The notes under the pieces are model-generated. The model was not told the origin of the DNA. It searched no databases and saw only the letters and a program-made list of their open reading frames with translations. From positions 1-6,525 of the forward strand of contig DUOR01000383.1 of NCBI GenBank assembly GCA_012838715.1: a DNA stretch of 6,525 nt. Direction: 5' to 3'. Both the position numbers and the translations under genes were made by a program. This document shows positions 1 through 6,415 of the stretch, piece by piece (position 1 is the first letter of the stretch; each line of letters starts with the position of its first letter). This stretch comes from Actinomycetales bacterium. GTDB taxonomy: Bacteria; Actinomycetota; Actinomycetes; Mycobacteriales; Mycobacteriaceae.

Positions 1-534
1 GATCGCGTGCACGCCGTCGGCGGGGTGACGAGGTTCGAGGGGCGCCGCCCCGATTCCACCGGCCACGGCTTCACGGGCGCCGGCCGGATGCGGGTGACGG
101 TGCTCGGTGGCGCGGGCGGGGAGGAGCTTCCCGACGGCTACTTCGACGCCGTCGCCGCCGCCTGTCCCGGCGCCGAGTTCCGCATCCTCGACCGCGCCCA
201 CGGGTGGGTCGAGGATCCGTGGCCGGATCTCTGCGCCGCCGACGTGGTCGTCTGCGCCGCCGGCCAGAACTCCGTGGCCGACGTCGCCGCCGCCGGCCGC
301 CGCGCCATCGTCCTCCCGTTGCCCCGCCCCTACGGCGAGCAGGACGCCACCGCCCGCGTGCTTTCCGACGCCGGCCTGGCGCTCGTGCCCATGATGGCCG
401 GGGCGGAACCCCCGGAGCCGGATTGTTGGCCCGGCTTGCTGGATCGGGCGCCCGCCGCGGACTGGTCGGCCTGGGGCACGGACGGGGCCGCCGACCGCGC
501 GGCCGACGTCATCGGGGAGGTGGCCCGTGGCTGA
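1..534 (+). CDS. MurG/GT28-like glycosyltransferase, C-terminal part (5' end outside window)
   Basis: The frame is open from base 1, so this is the 3' part of a longer gene; 177 residues are visible. They resemble the C-terminal, nucleotide-sugar-binding half of GT-B glycosyltransferases of the MurG/GT28 type. A strand and glycine loop (MRVTVLGGAGGEE, starting near base 88) opens the Rossmann-like domain. A later segment (C-A-A-G-Q-N-S-V-A-D-V-A-A-A-G, then VLPLPRPYGEQDATA, about bases 256-350) matches the family's donor-binding region, in which a conserved Gly, a helix and P-x-P precede an E/D-Q. The protein should be cytosolic or membrane-associated and transfer a sugar from a nucleotide donor to an acceptor that cannot be told from the sequence. 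Its stop overlaps the next gene by 8 bp, so the two glycosyltransferases probably act in one pathway. MurG itself is unlikely, because division and cell-wall genes are absent nearby. I am fairly sure of the fold and unsure of the substrate. Confidence 0.7.
   Translation, partial: DRVHAVGGVTRFEGRRPDSTGHGFTGAGRMRVTVLGGAGGEELPDGYFDAVAAACPGAEFRILDRAHGWVEDPWPDLCAADVVVCAAGQNSVADVAAAGRRAIVLPLPRPYGEQDATARVLSDAGLALVPMMAGAEPPEPDCWPGLLDRAPAADWSAWGTDGAADRAADVIGEVARG
514..520 (+). promoter_or_regulatory. Ribosome binding site of the GT2 gene
   Basis: GGGGAGG lies six bases before the GTG at 527, inside the last codons of the upstream glycosyltransferase gene. It is a near-consensus Shine-Dalgarno sequence and decides the GTG start, which makes an 8-bp overlap with the upstream stop. 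Confidence 0.7.
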
Positions 535-1354
535 GCGGGAGGGCGCGGACATCACCGTGATCACGGTCTGCTCCCGAAATCGGGCGCGGCACCTGGGGCG
601 GCAGCATGAGGCGCTGCGCAGGTGGGCGCCGGACGTGCGGCGCATCGTCGTCATGATTGGCGACGAAACGTGGGATGTCCCCGGCGCCGGGGTGATCGAC
701 CGCACCGGCGACGGGCCCGTGCGCCTCGGCTCCGCGCGGAATGCCGGGGCCGCGGCGGCGCTGCGGGCGGGCGCCGGGCTGCTCGTGTTCCTCGACGCCG
801 ACTGCGTCCCCGCGCCCGACCTCATCGACCGCTACGCGGCCGCCGCGGCGGCCGATCCCGGCGCGGTCCTCTGCGGGCCCGTGACCTATCTGGCGGAGGG
901 GACGGGGGATCTCGACGTCGGAAAGCTCCCCCCGCTGGTGAACCCCCACCCGGCGCGGCCCGCACCGCCGCCCGGCACGCTCGAACGGGCCGGGGCGGAC
1001 GGCCACGACCTGTTCTGGTCTCTGAGCTTCGCCGTGACCGCGGACCTGTGGCGGCGCATCGACGGGCTGTTCGGCGGCTTCCACCACGGCTACGCCGGCT
1101 ACGGCGCCGAGGACACCGACTTCGGGGTGCAGCTCGCCGCCCACGACGTGCCGATGACCTGGGTCGGCGGCGCGCACGCGCTGCACCAATGGCACCCGGT
1201 GAGCTCGCCGCCGGTGGAGCACCTCGACGACATCCTCCGCAACGGCCGCCTGTTCCGCGACCGCCACGGCCGCTGGCCCATGCTCGGCTGGCTCGGGGCT
1301 TTCGCGGAAATGGGCCTGATCCGCCGGGAGGGCGGGGACTGGGTCAAGGCCTAG
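527..1354 (+). CDS. Family 2 (GT-A) glycosyltransferase, galactosyltransferase-like
   Basis: This 275-residue protein has the layout of an inverting GT-A glycosyltransferase. The N-terminal nucleotide-binding strand is ITVITVCSRNR (residues 9-19). RLGSARNAG (66-74) leads into the metal- and nucleotide-binding DAD motif (D90-A-D92, within VFLDADCVP). The C-terminal part has GYGAEDTDFG (191-200), which resembles the G-x-G-x-E-D-x-D segment of the galactosyltransferase C-terminal domain (Glyco_transf_7C), where the acidic pair is the likely catalytic base. HQWH (220-223) is a plausible further metal ligand. There is no signal peptide or membrane segment, so it should act in the cytosol. The GTG start is chosen for its strong ribosome binding site and the 8-bp overlap with the preceding GT28-like gene. 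Its stop shares the bases CTAG with the convergent methyltransferase gene. Donor and acceptor are unknown. Confidence in the family is high. Confidence 0.88.
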   Translation: MAEREGADITVITVCSRNRARHLGRQHEALRRWAPDVRRIVVMIGDETWDVPGAGVIDRTGDGPVRLGSARNAGAAAALRAGAGLLVFLDADCVPAPDLIDRYAAAAAADPGAVLCGPVTYLAEGTGDLDVGKLPPLVNPHPARPAPPPGTLERAGADGHDLFWSLSFAVTADLWRRIDGLFGGFHHGYAGYGAEDTDFGVQLAAHDVPMTWVGGAHALHQWHPVSSPPVEHLDDILRNGRLFRDRHGRWPMLGWLGAFAEMGLIRREGGDWVKA

Positions 1355-1360
1355 TCGCCC
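1334..1360. terminator. Weak possible hairpin over the shared stop codons
   Basis: GGGGACT (1334-1340) can pair with AGTCGCCC (1353-1360). This gives a seven-base-pair stem with one bulged G (1357) and a 12-base loop that takes in part of the shared CTAG stop. There is no T-run on either side, so this is not a canonical intrinsic terminator. In GC-rich DNA such pairing may be chance. It is listed because no other termination signal lies between the two convergent transcription units. Confidence 0.2.
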
Positions 1361-1923
1361 TCGCCCGCGCTGAACACGTCGATGCGGAAATCGCGTTCGA
1401 GCCAGGAGCCGATGGTGGTCAGCGGCATTTTGGCGAGGCGCGCGTGGACGGCGTCGCCGTCGAGCTCCATGCCGTCGATGGGGTGCCGCCAGTGCACCGC
1501 CACGACGTGCGCGCCGGGGGCGAGGTGCGCCAGGAGCGTGCCGACGGCGCCCTCCAGCTCCCCGTCCGGCAGGTAATAGAGCACCTCGGAAAGGACGAGC
1601 AGGTCAATCGGGTCGCCCGGGCGGGGTTCGTCGGTGCCCAGGACCGCCTCGCGGACCGTCACGTGCGGCATCGCGGCCGTGCGGGCACGGGCCTCCCGGC
1701 GCGGGGAGGCAATCGGCTCCCACGCCTCCAGCGCATCGCAGCGGGCCGCGAGATCCGCGGTGAGCACGCCGACCGAGCACCCCGGCTCCAGCGCCCGGGA
1801 GTACCGGGCGTTCGGCAGGGCGGCCAAGGTCAGGTCGTACTTGCGGCGCTCGTAGGGGCTCGCCGCGAAATCCCAGGGGTCGGCCGACTCGGCGTAGATG
1901 CCCTCGAAATAGTCGCGGTTCAC
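1351..1923 (-). CDS. NodS-like class I SAM-dependent methyltransferase
   Basis: This is a compact 190-residue methyltransferase, the usual size for NodS-like enzymes. The N-terminus NRDYFEGIYAESADPWDF, followed by YERRKYDLTLAALP (24-37), is typical of this family. Motif I, the SAM-binding loop, is LEPGCSVG (45-52). The acidic end of strand 2 is probably E66 or E69, and LSEVLYYL (111-118) is the motif IV/post-motif segment. NodS itself N-methylates the deacetylated glucosamine of Nod factors. The neighbouring PIG-L deacetylase makes a similar amino-sugar N-methylation attractive here, but that is inference. The start is GTG at 1923, which forms a four-base GTGA overlap with the deacetylase stop. 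Only a weak GGGTG precedes it, so translation probably depends on coupling. Longer in-frame extensions to about 2370 run inside the deacetylase gene and are not credible. It is the last gene of the minus-strand operon. Confidence 0.87.
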   Translation of the reverse strand: MNRDYFEGIYAESADPWDFAASPYERRKYDLTLAALPNARYSRALEPGCSVGVLTADLAARCDALEAWEPIASPRREARARTAAMPHVTVREAVLGTDEPRPGDPIDLLVLSEVLYYLPDGELEGAVGTLLAHLAPGAHVVAVHWRHPIDGMELDGDAVHARLAKMPLTTIGSWLERDFRIDVFSAGEGD

Positions 1924-2654
1924 AGGAGCACCCACTCGCAGCCGAGGAAGAACCGGTCGACCACCTGCGGCGGCAGAATCGGATCGGCGCCGCCGATGGA
2001 CTCCAACTGGGAGGCGTGGCGGAACAGCGCCTGCCGCTTCGTGGCCTCCGCGGCCAGGGGCACCGGGAGCGACCGCAGCCGGTGCCATGGCACGGCCGGG
2101 TCGTCGATGCCGGCCCAATGCCACATCCACACCGGGTACTCGACGATCAGAGGCGCGTGGCGAAGCCGGGCCCGCCACCGCCACACGGACTCCGCGCACT
2201 GGTGGTGGTCGGGGTGGCCGTCGCCGGACCAGGTCACCGCCACCGTCGCGGGGTTCGCGGCGTCGAGGGCCGGGTGCAGGGCCGCGTCGACGGCGTCGGC
2301 CGTCAGGGCGCCGTCCGGGAGATCGAGGTGGACGACGTCCACGCCCAAATCCCGGGCGCCGGCCGCGCACTCGGCGCGGCGGCGCCCCCGCATCCCGGCG
2401 GGGTCGACGATCCCGGGATGGGACGCCGAACCGTCGGAGACGCAGATGACGGTGTCGCCCGGGGCACGGGCCGCGAGGGTGGCGCCGAGGCCGAGGACCT
2501 CGTCGTCGGGATGCGGGGCGACCAGCACCAGCGGGCCCTCGGGGAGGTCGATGCGGGGGACGGCCCGGGAGGCGAAATGATCGCGCCAGCCGGTGGCGGG
2601 GACGCCGCCGGCCGCTCCGACCTCCCCGAACCGGGAGCCGTTCGGGACGGTCAT
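1920..2654 (-). CDS. PIG-L/LmbE-family metal-dependent deacetylase
   Basis: This 244-residue protein of the PIG-L (CE14) fold is predicted to remove an N-acetyl (or other N-acyl) group from a sugar. The hallmark APHPDDE occurs at residues 46-52 and GHPDH at 146-150. By analogy with MshB, H48, D51 and H150 should bind zinc, D50 is the likely general base and H147 an active-site His. About 40 residues precede the first core strand (PLVLVAPHPDD), slightly longer than minimal members. No signal peptide or membrane helix is visible, so it is probably cytosolic. The ATG at 2654 is chosen because it overlaps the flavoprotein stop as ATGA and has a GGGGGA purine run (2669-2664) upstream. An upstream non-ATG start near 2699 would lie wholly in the preceding gene. 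The enzyme most likely exposes an amine for the methyltransferase encoded next. MshB or MCA of the mycothiol pathway are alternatives not supported by the neighbours. Confidence 0.9.
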   Translation of the reverse strand: MTVPNGSRFGEVGAAGGVPATGWRDHFASRAVPRIDLPEGPLVLVAPHPDDEVLGLGATLAARAPGDTVICVSDGSASHPGIVDPAGMRGRRRAECAAGARDLGVDVVHLDLPDGALTADAVDAALHPALDAANPATVAVTWSGDGHPDHHQCAESVWRWRARLRHAPLIVEYPVWMWHWAGIDDPAVPWHRLRSLPVPLAAEATKRQALFRHASQLESIGGADPILPPQVVDRFFLGCEWVLL

Positions 2655-3538
2655 GGCAGCAGTTCCCCCAGCCAGGCCTCGTCGCGCTCGGCGTGGCACT
2701 GGCGGGTGTACACGGTCACGTCGGCGATGCGCTGCGCGACGTCGGCGTCATGGGCCAACGGCCCCGCGCCGAGCGCCCGGCCCACGTGATCGAGGATGCG
2801 GTTGCACAGGCGATCCGCCGAGGTGCGCACCCGGAGGGCCCGGATGCGGGCGGCGTCGGCGTCATGGGGGTCGGCGTCGATCTCGGCGGCCGCGCCCTCC
2901 AGCATCCACCGCGCCGTGGACAGCGCCGCGTCGATGGCGCCCGCGTGCGCCAGGGCATGCGGACGATCCGGCTTCGCCGCGGACTTCCGGACCACGTCCA
3001 GCAACCCCGCGGCGCCACCGAGCCAGCACGCCGCCACCCCGACGCCGCCGTGCCAGAAACCCGGGCGGTCCAGGTAATCGCGCGGCCCGCCGACCGTTTC
3101 GGCCGGAACCGAATCGAAATGGACCTCGCCGGTGGCGGTGTCCGCCATCCCGGCGTTGACCCAGGCGCCCGTCGCAAAGCCCACGCCGTCATGGCGCAGA
3201 TCGGCGGCGAACAGGCGCGGCGAACCGTCCACGCGCGCCGTCAGCAGCGCATGGGTGCACAACCCCGCACCGGAGCACCAGGGCTTGGTGCCGGAGAGGA
3301 GCCAGCCGTCGGGCCCCTGCGTGGCCTCGACCACGGGCTTCGGGGGCTCGGCGGCCCACACGCCCCACAACTCGTCGGGGCGCACGCGCCGGCCGCCGCC
3401 GATCTCCGCGAAAATGGCGTCGGCGTCATGATGCGCCTCCGCCAACCGTCCCCGGGAGACGTCGGCGCGGCACCCCTCCCACAGGGCGCGGAACCTCTCC
3501 GCGGTACGGCCGGAGCCCGGCAGCGGCAGCGACTCCAT
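2651..3538 (-). CDS. Short acyl-CoA-dehydrogenase-like flavoprotein
   Basis: This 295-residue protein is related to acyl-CoA dehydrogenases but about 80-90 residues shorter than standard members (about 380). The clearest family mark is the middle-domain segment GWLLSGTKPWCSGAG (78-92), followed by the beta-domain stretch LFAADLRHDGVGF. The C-terminal helical domain includes HVGRALGAGPL (251-261) and HAERDEAWLGELL (282-294). Most of the shortening lies in the N-terminal helical domain, where only about 75 residues precede the beta domain. I cannot find the usual catalytic Glu contexts (YEGT near the C-terminus, or the alternative Glu after R-x-QFG). The substrate may therefore not be a normal acyl-CoA. 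An FAD-dependent oxidation of a sugar amine or of an acyl chain is possible. GGGAG (3551-3547) lies eight bases before the ATG, and the start overlaps the catalase stop as TGATG. The family assignment is good; the reaction is unknown. Confidence 0.8.
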   Translation of the reverse strand: MESLPLPGSGRTAERFRALWEGCRADVSRGRLAEAHHDADAIFAEIGGGRRVRPDELWGVWAAEPPKPVVEATQGPDGWLLSGTKPWCSGAGLCTHALLTARVDGSPRLFAADLRHDGVGFATGAWVNAGMADTATGEVHFDSVPAETVGGPRDYLDRPGFWHGGVGVAACWLGGAAGLLDVVRKSAAKPDRPHALAHAGAIDAALSTARWMLEGAAAEIDADPHDADAARIRALRVRTSADRLCNRILDHVGRALGAGPLAHDADVAQRIADVTVYTRQCHAERDEAWLGELLP

Positions 3539-5718
3539 CAGGCGCGCTCCCAGACGCGGTGCGCCGGCATGAGCTTCAGCAGCGACTTGAGCGCCGCGGA
3601 AGCGCCGTCGGCGAGCACGACGCCCGGGGCCGACGCATCGACGGTGCCCTCCACCAGCTTGGCGCCCCCATCGACGGCGACGATGGCCTTCAGGTGGCGG
3701 AACATCTCGCCCAGCAGCACCTTCATCTCCGGCGCCTGGACGTCCGCGGCGACGACCACCGCGTCGTACTCGATGGACCGCGTGTTGTAGGTGGTGCGCT
3801 GGACGGTCTCGCCGCCCACCGTGCCCGCCTTCTCCGCGATGACCAACGGCACCATGCCCGCCTCATCAATGCCCTTGACCAGGGCTTTCAAGGTCTTGGC
3901 CGGGGTGTCGGCGTCCGCGAGGATGCCCACCTGGCGGCCGTCCAGCGGGAAGTCGCCGCGAATCTGCGACAGCGCCGGCGAGGGATCCGGCTCGGCCAGG
4001 TTCTTGACCTTCTTCGGCGTCGGCAGGCCCAGGCCCTCCGCCACCGCGGCCGCGAGATCATGGTCGATGTTCGCCAGCACCTCGTTGACCACGCGCAGGC
4101 GAATCGTCTCGTCGTAGCACTTCGACAGCTCGAAGGTGTACGCGTCGGTCATGTGGTCGCGCTCGACGTCGGTCAGCGACTTCCACAGCATGCGCGGCTG
4201 GGTGAAGTGATCCGTGAAGCTCTCCGGCTTCTCGCGGGTCTTCACCGCGTCGGCGATCTCCTTCGGCACCTCCAGGTACCCGGCCTCCGTTTCCGGATCA
4301 GCCAGGAACGGGCAACCGCCGTCGACGGAGTTCGGGTGATGCGCGTTGATGCCCGACGGGATGGCGTGCTGGCCGAAACCGTCGCGCTGCATGTCGTTGA
4401 CCGGCGCCACCGGGCGGTTGATGGGCAGCTGCGTGAAGTTCGGGCCGCCCAGGCGGTGCATGTGGGTGTCCGTGTAGGAGAACAGGCGGCCCTGCAGCAG
4501 CGGGTCATTCGTCGGCTCGATGCCGGTGACCAGGTTCGACGGGCAGAACGCCACCTGCTCGGTCTCCGCGAAGTAGTTCGTGGGATTGCCGTCGAGGGTC
4601 ATCGTGCCGATGATCTCCACCGGCGCAATCTCCTCGGGCACCAGCTTCGTCGGATCGAGGAGGTCGATGCCCTGGAAGGTCTCGTCCTCGGTGTCCGGGA
4701 ACACCTGCACGCCCAGATCCCACTCGGGGAACGCGCCGGCCTCGATGGCGTCGGCCAGATCGCGGCGGTGCAGATCCGGGTCCGCGCCGCCGGACAGCTG
4801 CGCCTCCTCCCACAGCTGCGAATGGACGCCCAGCTTCGGCTTCCAGTGGAACTTCACCAGCGTCGTCTCGCCCTTGGCGTTGACCAGGCGGAACGTGTGG
4901 ACGCCGAAGCCCTCCATCATGCGGTACGACCGCGGGATGCCGCGGTCCGACATGTTGAACATGGTGTGGAACGTGGCCTCGGTGTGCAGCGACACGAAAT
5001 CCCAGAAGGAATCGTGCGCCGACTGCGCCTGCGGGATCTCGCGGTCCATGTGCGGCTTCACCGAGTGGACGACGTCCGGGAACTTGATGCCGTCCTGGAT
5101 GAAGAACACCGGGATGTTGTTGCCGACGAGGTCGTAGTTGCCCTCCTCGGTGTAGAACTTCACCGCGAAACCACGGGTGTCGCGGGCCGTGTCGAGGCTG
5201 CCGCGGAAACCGGCGACCGTGGAGAAACGCACGAACACCGGGGTCTCGACGCCCTTGCCCAGGAACGCCGCGCGGGTCAGCTTCGACGCCTTGCCGTTGG
5301 AGCGGAAGGTGCCGTGCGCGCCGGCGCCGCGGGCGTGGACCACGCGCTCCGGGATGCGCTCACGGTCGAAGTGCTGCAGCTTCTCCTGGAAATGATGGTC
5401 CTGCAGCAACACCGGGCCGCGGGCGCCGGCCTTCAGGGAATGGTCCGTCTCGGCGCGGCGGGAACCCAGGGGGGTGGTCAGGTAGGCGCCGCGCTGCGAA
5501 AGGTTCTCGTCGCGGGCGGCCGGGGGCAGCTTCTGATCGGCCTTCGGGGGCAGCGGCTCCCGCGGCTCCGTCGGCTCCTCGTACGGCACCGGCTCGGGGC
5601 CGGGCACGCCGGGGCGCACCGCCGCCGGGTCGTGGGCCTGGGCCTGCTTCCTGGCCTTCTCCTTGCCGGCGCCCTTCTTGGACTCGGCCTTGTTCTTCTT
5701 CGAGCTCTTGGCGGACAT
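3538..5718 (-). CDS. katE: Large-subunit (HPII/KatE-type) catalase with C-terminal flavodoxin-like domain
   Basis: This 726-residue clade 2 haem catalase converts hydrogen peroxide to water and oxygen. Distal His128 lies in [13 protein letters not shown] (124-136), Asn201 in [13 protein letters not shown], and the proximal haem ligand Tyr415 in RLFSYTDTH (411-419). These numbers equal those of E. coli HPII as I remember them (128, 201, 415). The core runs from about 75 to 565. A C-terminal PfpI/flavodoxin-like domain follows from about 595 and ends at AHRVWERA, roughly eight residues before the HPII end. Residues 1-27 are lysine-rich (nine Lys) and 31-66 Pro/Glu-rich, probably disordered; no secretion signal is seen. 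Residue 392 is Cys where HPII has the His that bonds to Tyr415. The ATG at 5718 is preceded by GGTGAAAGA, a modest ribosome binding site. It leads the operon, and its TGA overlaps the ATG of the flavoprotein gene. Family confidence is very high; the katE symbol rests on domain type. Confidence 0.97.
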   Translation of the reverse strand: MSAKSSKKNKAESKKGAGKEKARKQAQAHDPAAVRPGVPGPEPVPYEEPTEPREPLPPKADQKLPPAARDENLSQRGAYLTTPLGSRRAETDHSLKAGARGPVLLQDHHFQEKLQHFDRERIPERVVHARGAGAHGTFRSNGKASKLTRAAFLGKGVETPVFVRFSTVAGFRGSLDTARDTRGFAVKFYTEEGNYDLVGNNIPVFFIQDGIKFPDVVHSVKPHMDREIPQAQSAHDSFWDFVSLHTEATFHTMFNMSDRGIPRSYRMMEGFGVHTFRLVNAKGETTLVKFHWKPKLGVHSQLWEEAQLSGGADPDLHRRDLADAIEAGAFPEWDLGVQVFPDTEDETFQGIDLLDPTKLVPEEIAPVEIIGTMTLDGNPTNYFAETEQVAFCPSNLVTGIEPTNDPLLQGRLFSYTDTHMHRLGGPNFTQLPINRPVAPVNDMQRDGFGQHAIPSGINAHHPNSVDGGCPFLADPETEAGYLEVPKEIADAVKTREKPESFTDHFTQPRMLWKSLTDVERDHMTDAYTFELSKCYDETIRLRVVNEVLANIDHDLAAAVAEGLGLPTPKKVKNLAEPDPSPALSQIRGDFPLDGRQVGILADADTPAKTLKALVKGIDEAGMVPLVIAEKAGTVGGETVQRTTYNTRSIEYDAVVVAADVQAPEMKVLLGEMFRHLKAIVAVDGGAKLVEGTVDASAPGVVLADGASAALKSLLKLMPAHRVWERA
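3547..3551 (-). promoter_or_regulatory. Ribosome binding site of the ACDH-like gene
   Basis: GGGAG on the minus strand lies eight bases upstream of the ATG at 3538, inside the last codons of the catalase gene. It supports this start and re-initiation at the TGATG junction. Confidence 0.6.
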
Positions 5719-5720
5719 CG

Positions 5721-5729
5721 TCTTTCACC
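5721..5729 (-). promoter_or_regulatory. Modest ribosome binding site of the catalase gene
   Basis: On the minus strand GGTGAAAGA ends two bases before the ATG at 5718, with the GG about nine bases upstream. A better purine run, AGGAAG (5739-5734), is 15 bases away, which is too far to be ideal. The start is supported mainly by the lysine-rich N-terminus beginning there. Confidence 0.4.
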
Positions 5730-5814
5730 GTCGCTTCCTGCGTTGGCGGGTGGGATGGTCGTCGGCCCGTCGGCGCCGTCCAGAGGGTGAACGGCATTTC
5801 AGGCCATGCGCCCA

Positions 5815-5843
5815 ACTGTAACCGCGAACACATTTCCGCGACA
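5815..5843 (-). promoter_or_regulatory. Candidate promoter of the catalase operon
   Basis: On the minus strand TACAGT (5820-5815) fits a TAnnnT -10 element. A weak -35-like TGTCGC (5843-5838) lies 17 bases upstream. This would give a leader of about 90 bases before the catalase ATG. The 136-bp gap between the HPP gene and the catalase is the only sizeable non-coding stretch ahead of the operon, so a promoter is expected here. The -35 match is poor, so the exact site is uncertain. Confidence 0.3.
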
Positions 5844-5844
5844 G
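5816..5844. promoter_or_regulatory. Interrupted inverted repeat upstream of the catalase (operator or hairpin)
   Basis: CTGT (5816-5819) pairs with ACAG (5841-5844). Inside it, CGCGAA (5823-5828) pairs with TTCCGCG (5834-5840), with one extra base on the right and three unpaired bases on the left. The dyad overlaps the candidate -10 element, so it could be an operator. It also lies just after the HPP stop on the minus strand and could form a transcript hairpin, but no T-run follows. No known regulator consensus is recognised. Confidence 0.3.
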
Positions 5845-5854
5845 GGGCCGCAGG

Positions 5855-6415
5855 TCACCACCAGTAGGCGGGGTACCGCAGGCGCCGGACGCGGTTGGCG
5901 ACGAGCCCCGCGGTCACCGACAGCACCGCCGAGGCCATGAGCACGGCGAGGAACAGCCAGGGGTCCTCCGTCGGCAGGACGACGAGCAGCATCGCGGTCG
6001 CGGCGCCGGGCGAGTGCGCCGAGCGCAGCAGGAGCATGGCGCCGAAGGCCAGGCCCGCGGCGACGCCGCCGACGAGGATCAACCCCGGCCACGCCGCGGC
6101 CAGGGCGATGCCGATGAGCGCGCCGATGAGGTGCCCGAGGATCACGTTGCGCGGCTGCGCCAGCGGCAGGTCCGGGCCGCCGACGATGAGGGCCACCGTC
6201 GCCGCCATCGGCGGGATGAGCAGCGCGATGTGCGTGTGGTCCGCCGCGAAGCCGATGAACGCCAGCGGCAGCGTCACCGCCAGCGTCGCCGTGAGCACGT
6301 GCGACAGCGGCGGGCGCGGCGGGGCCTTGCTCGCCAGGGCCTGGAAGGCGGTGCCGACGAGGTTGCGGCGGCGTCTCGGATGGGGCATGGCGGAATCATG
6401 CCGTACGGCGTTCAC
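5855..6415 (-). CDS. HPP-family integral membrane protein
   Basis: This 186-residue membrane protein has a basic N-terminus (PHPRRRRN, 11-18) and four to five hydrophobic segments at about 38-57, 62-80, 91-109, 110-130 and 152-174. The segment PLAQPRNVILGHLIGALIG (84-102) is characteristic of the HPP family. The second signature reads HSPGAATAM (134-142) where the family usually has H-P-P-G/A-G-A-T-A, so the middle Pro is replaced by Ser. HPP proteins are inner-membrane proteins, and plant and cyanobacterial relatives have been linked to nitrite transport; the role of short actinobacterial forms is unknown. GTG at 6415 gives a four-base GTGA overlap with the upstream gene. An internal ATG at 6388 (residue 10) is an alternative, and neither has a good ribosome binding site. 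It may belong to a separate unit from the catalase operon, because a 136-bp gap with a promoter candidate follows. Confidence 0.82.
   Translation of the reverse strand: MNAVRHDSAMPHPRRRRNLVGTAFQALASKAPPRPPLSHVLTATLAVTLPLAFIGFAADHTHIALLIPPMAATVALIVGGPDLPLAQPRNVILGHLIGALIGIALAAAWPGLILVGGVAAGLAFGAMLLLRSAHSPGAATAMLLVVLPTEDPWLFLAVLMASAVLSVTAGLVANRVRRLRYPAYWW

Noticed and set aside
88..534. ATG at 88 as the true start of the first glycosyltransferase
   Set aside because: The frame stays open to base 1 with GT-like sequence (AVGGVTRFEG) before this ATG, and a protein starting there would lack the whole N-terminal GT-B domain. A truncation by the window edge is more likely.
1924..2370. Upstream extension of the methyltransferase frame to a 339-residue protein
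   Set aside because: The extra part is Arg/Pro/Gly-rich, lies entirely inside the deacetylase gene and precedes the natural N-terminus NRDYFEG. The GTG at 1923 gives the correct family length and a GTGA overlap.
622..2580. A 652-codon plus-strand frame running across the GT2, methyltransferase and deacetylase genes
   Set aside because: It is strongly Arg/Ala/Pro-biased with no motif, and it crosses three well-supported genes in other frames.
1..2654. Mycothiol biosynthesis (glycosyltransferase plus MshB-like deacetylase)
   Set aside because: Mycothiol genes are usually scattered, and the GT2, NodS-like methyltransferase and ACDH-like partners have no role in that pathway. The PIG-L motif alone is not specific.
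3559..5790. A 743-codon open frame on the plus strand opposite the catalase
   Set aside because: It mirrors the catalase frame, is rich in Arg, Gly, Val, Leu and His, and has no recognisable domain. The catalase on the other strand is unmistakable, so this is a high-GC antisense shadow.
5799..6092. Minus-strand 97-codon frame overlapping the HPP gene and the intergenic region
   Set aside because: It is mainly Arg/Gly/Ala, lies in another frame of the clearly membrane-type HPP gene and has no domain or ribosome binding site.
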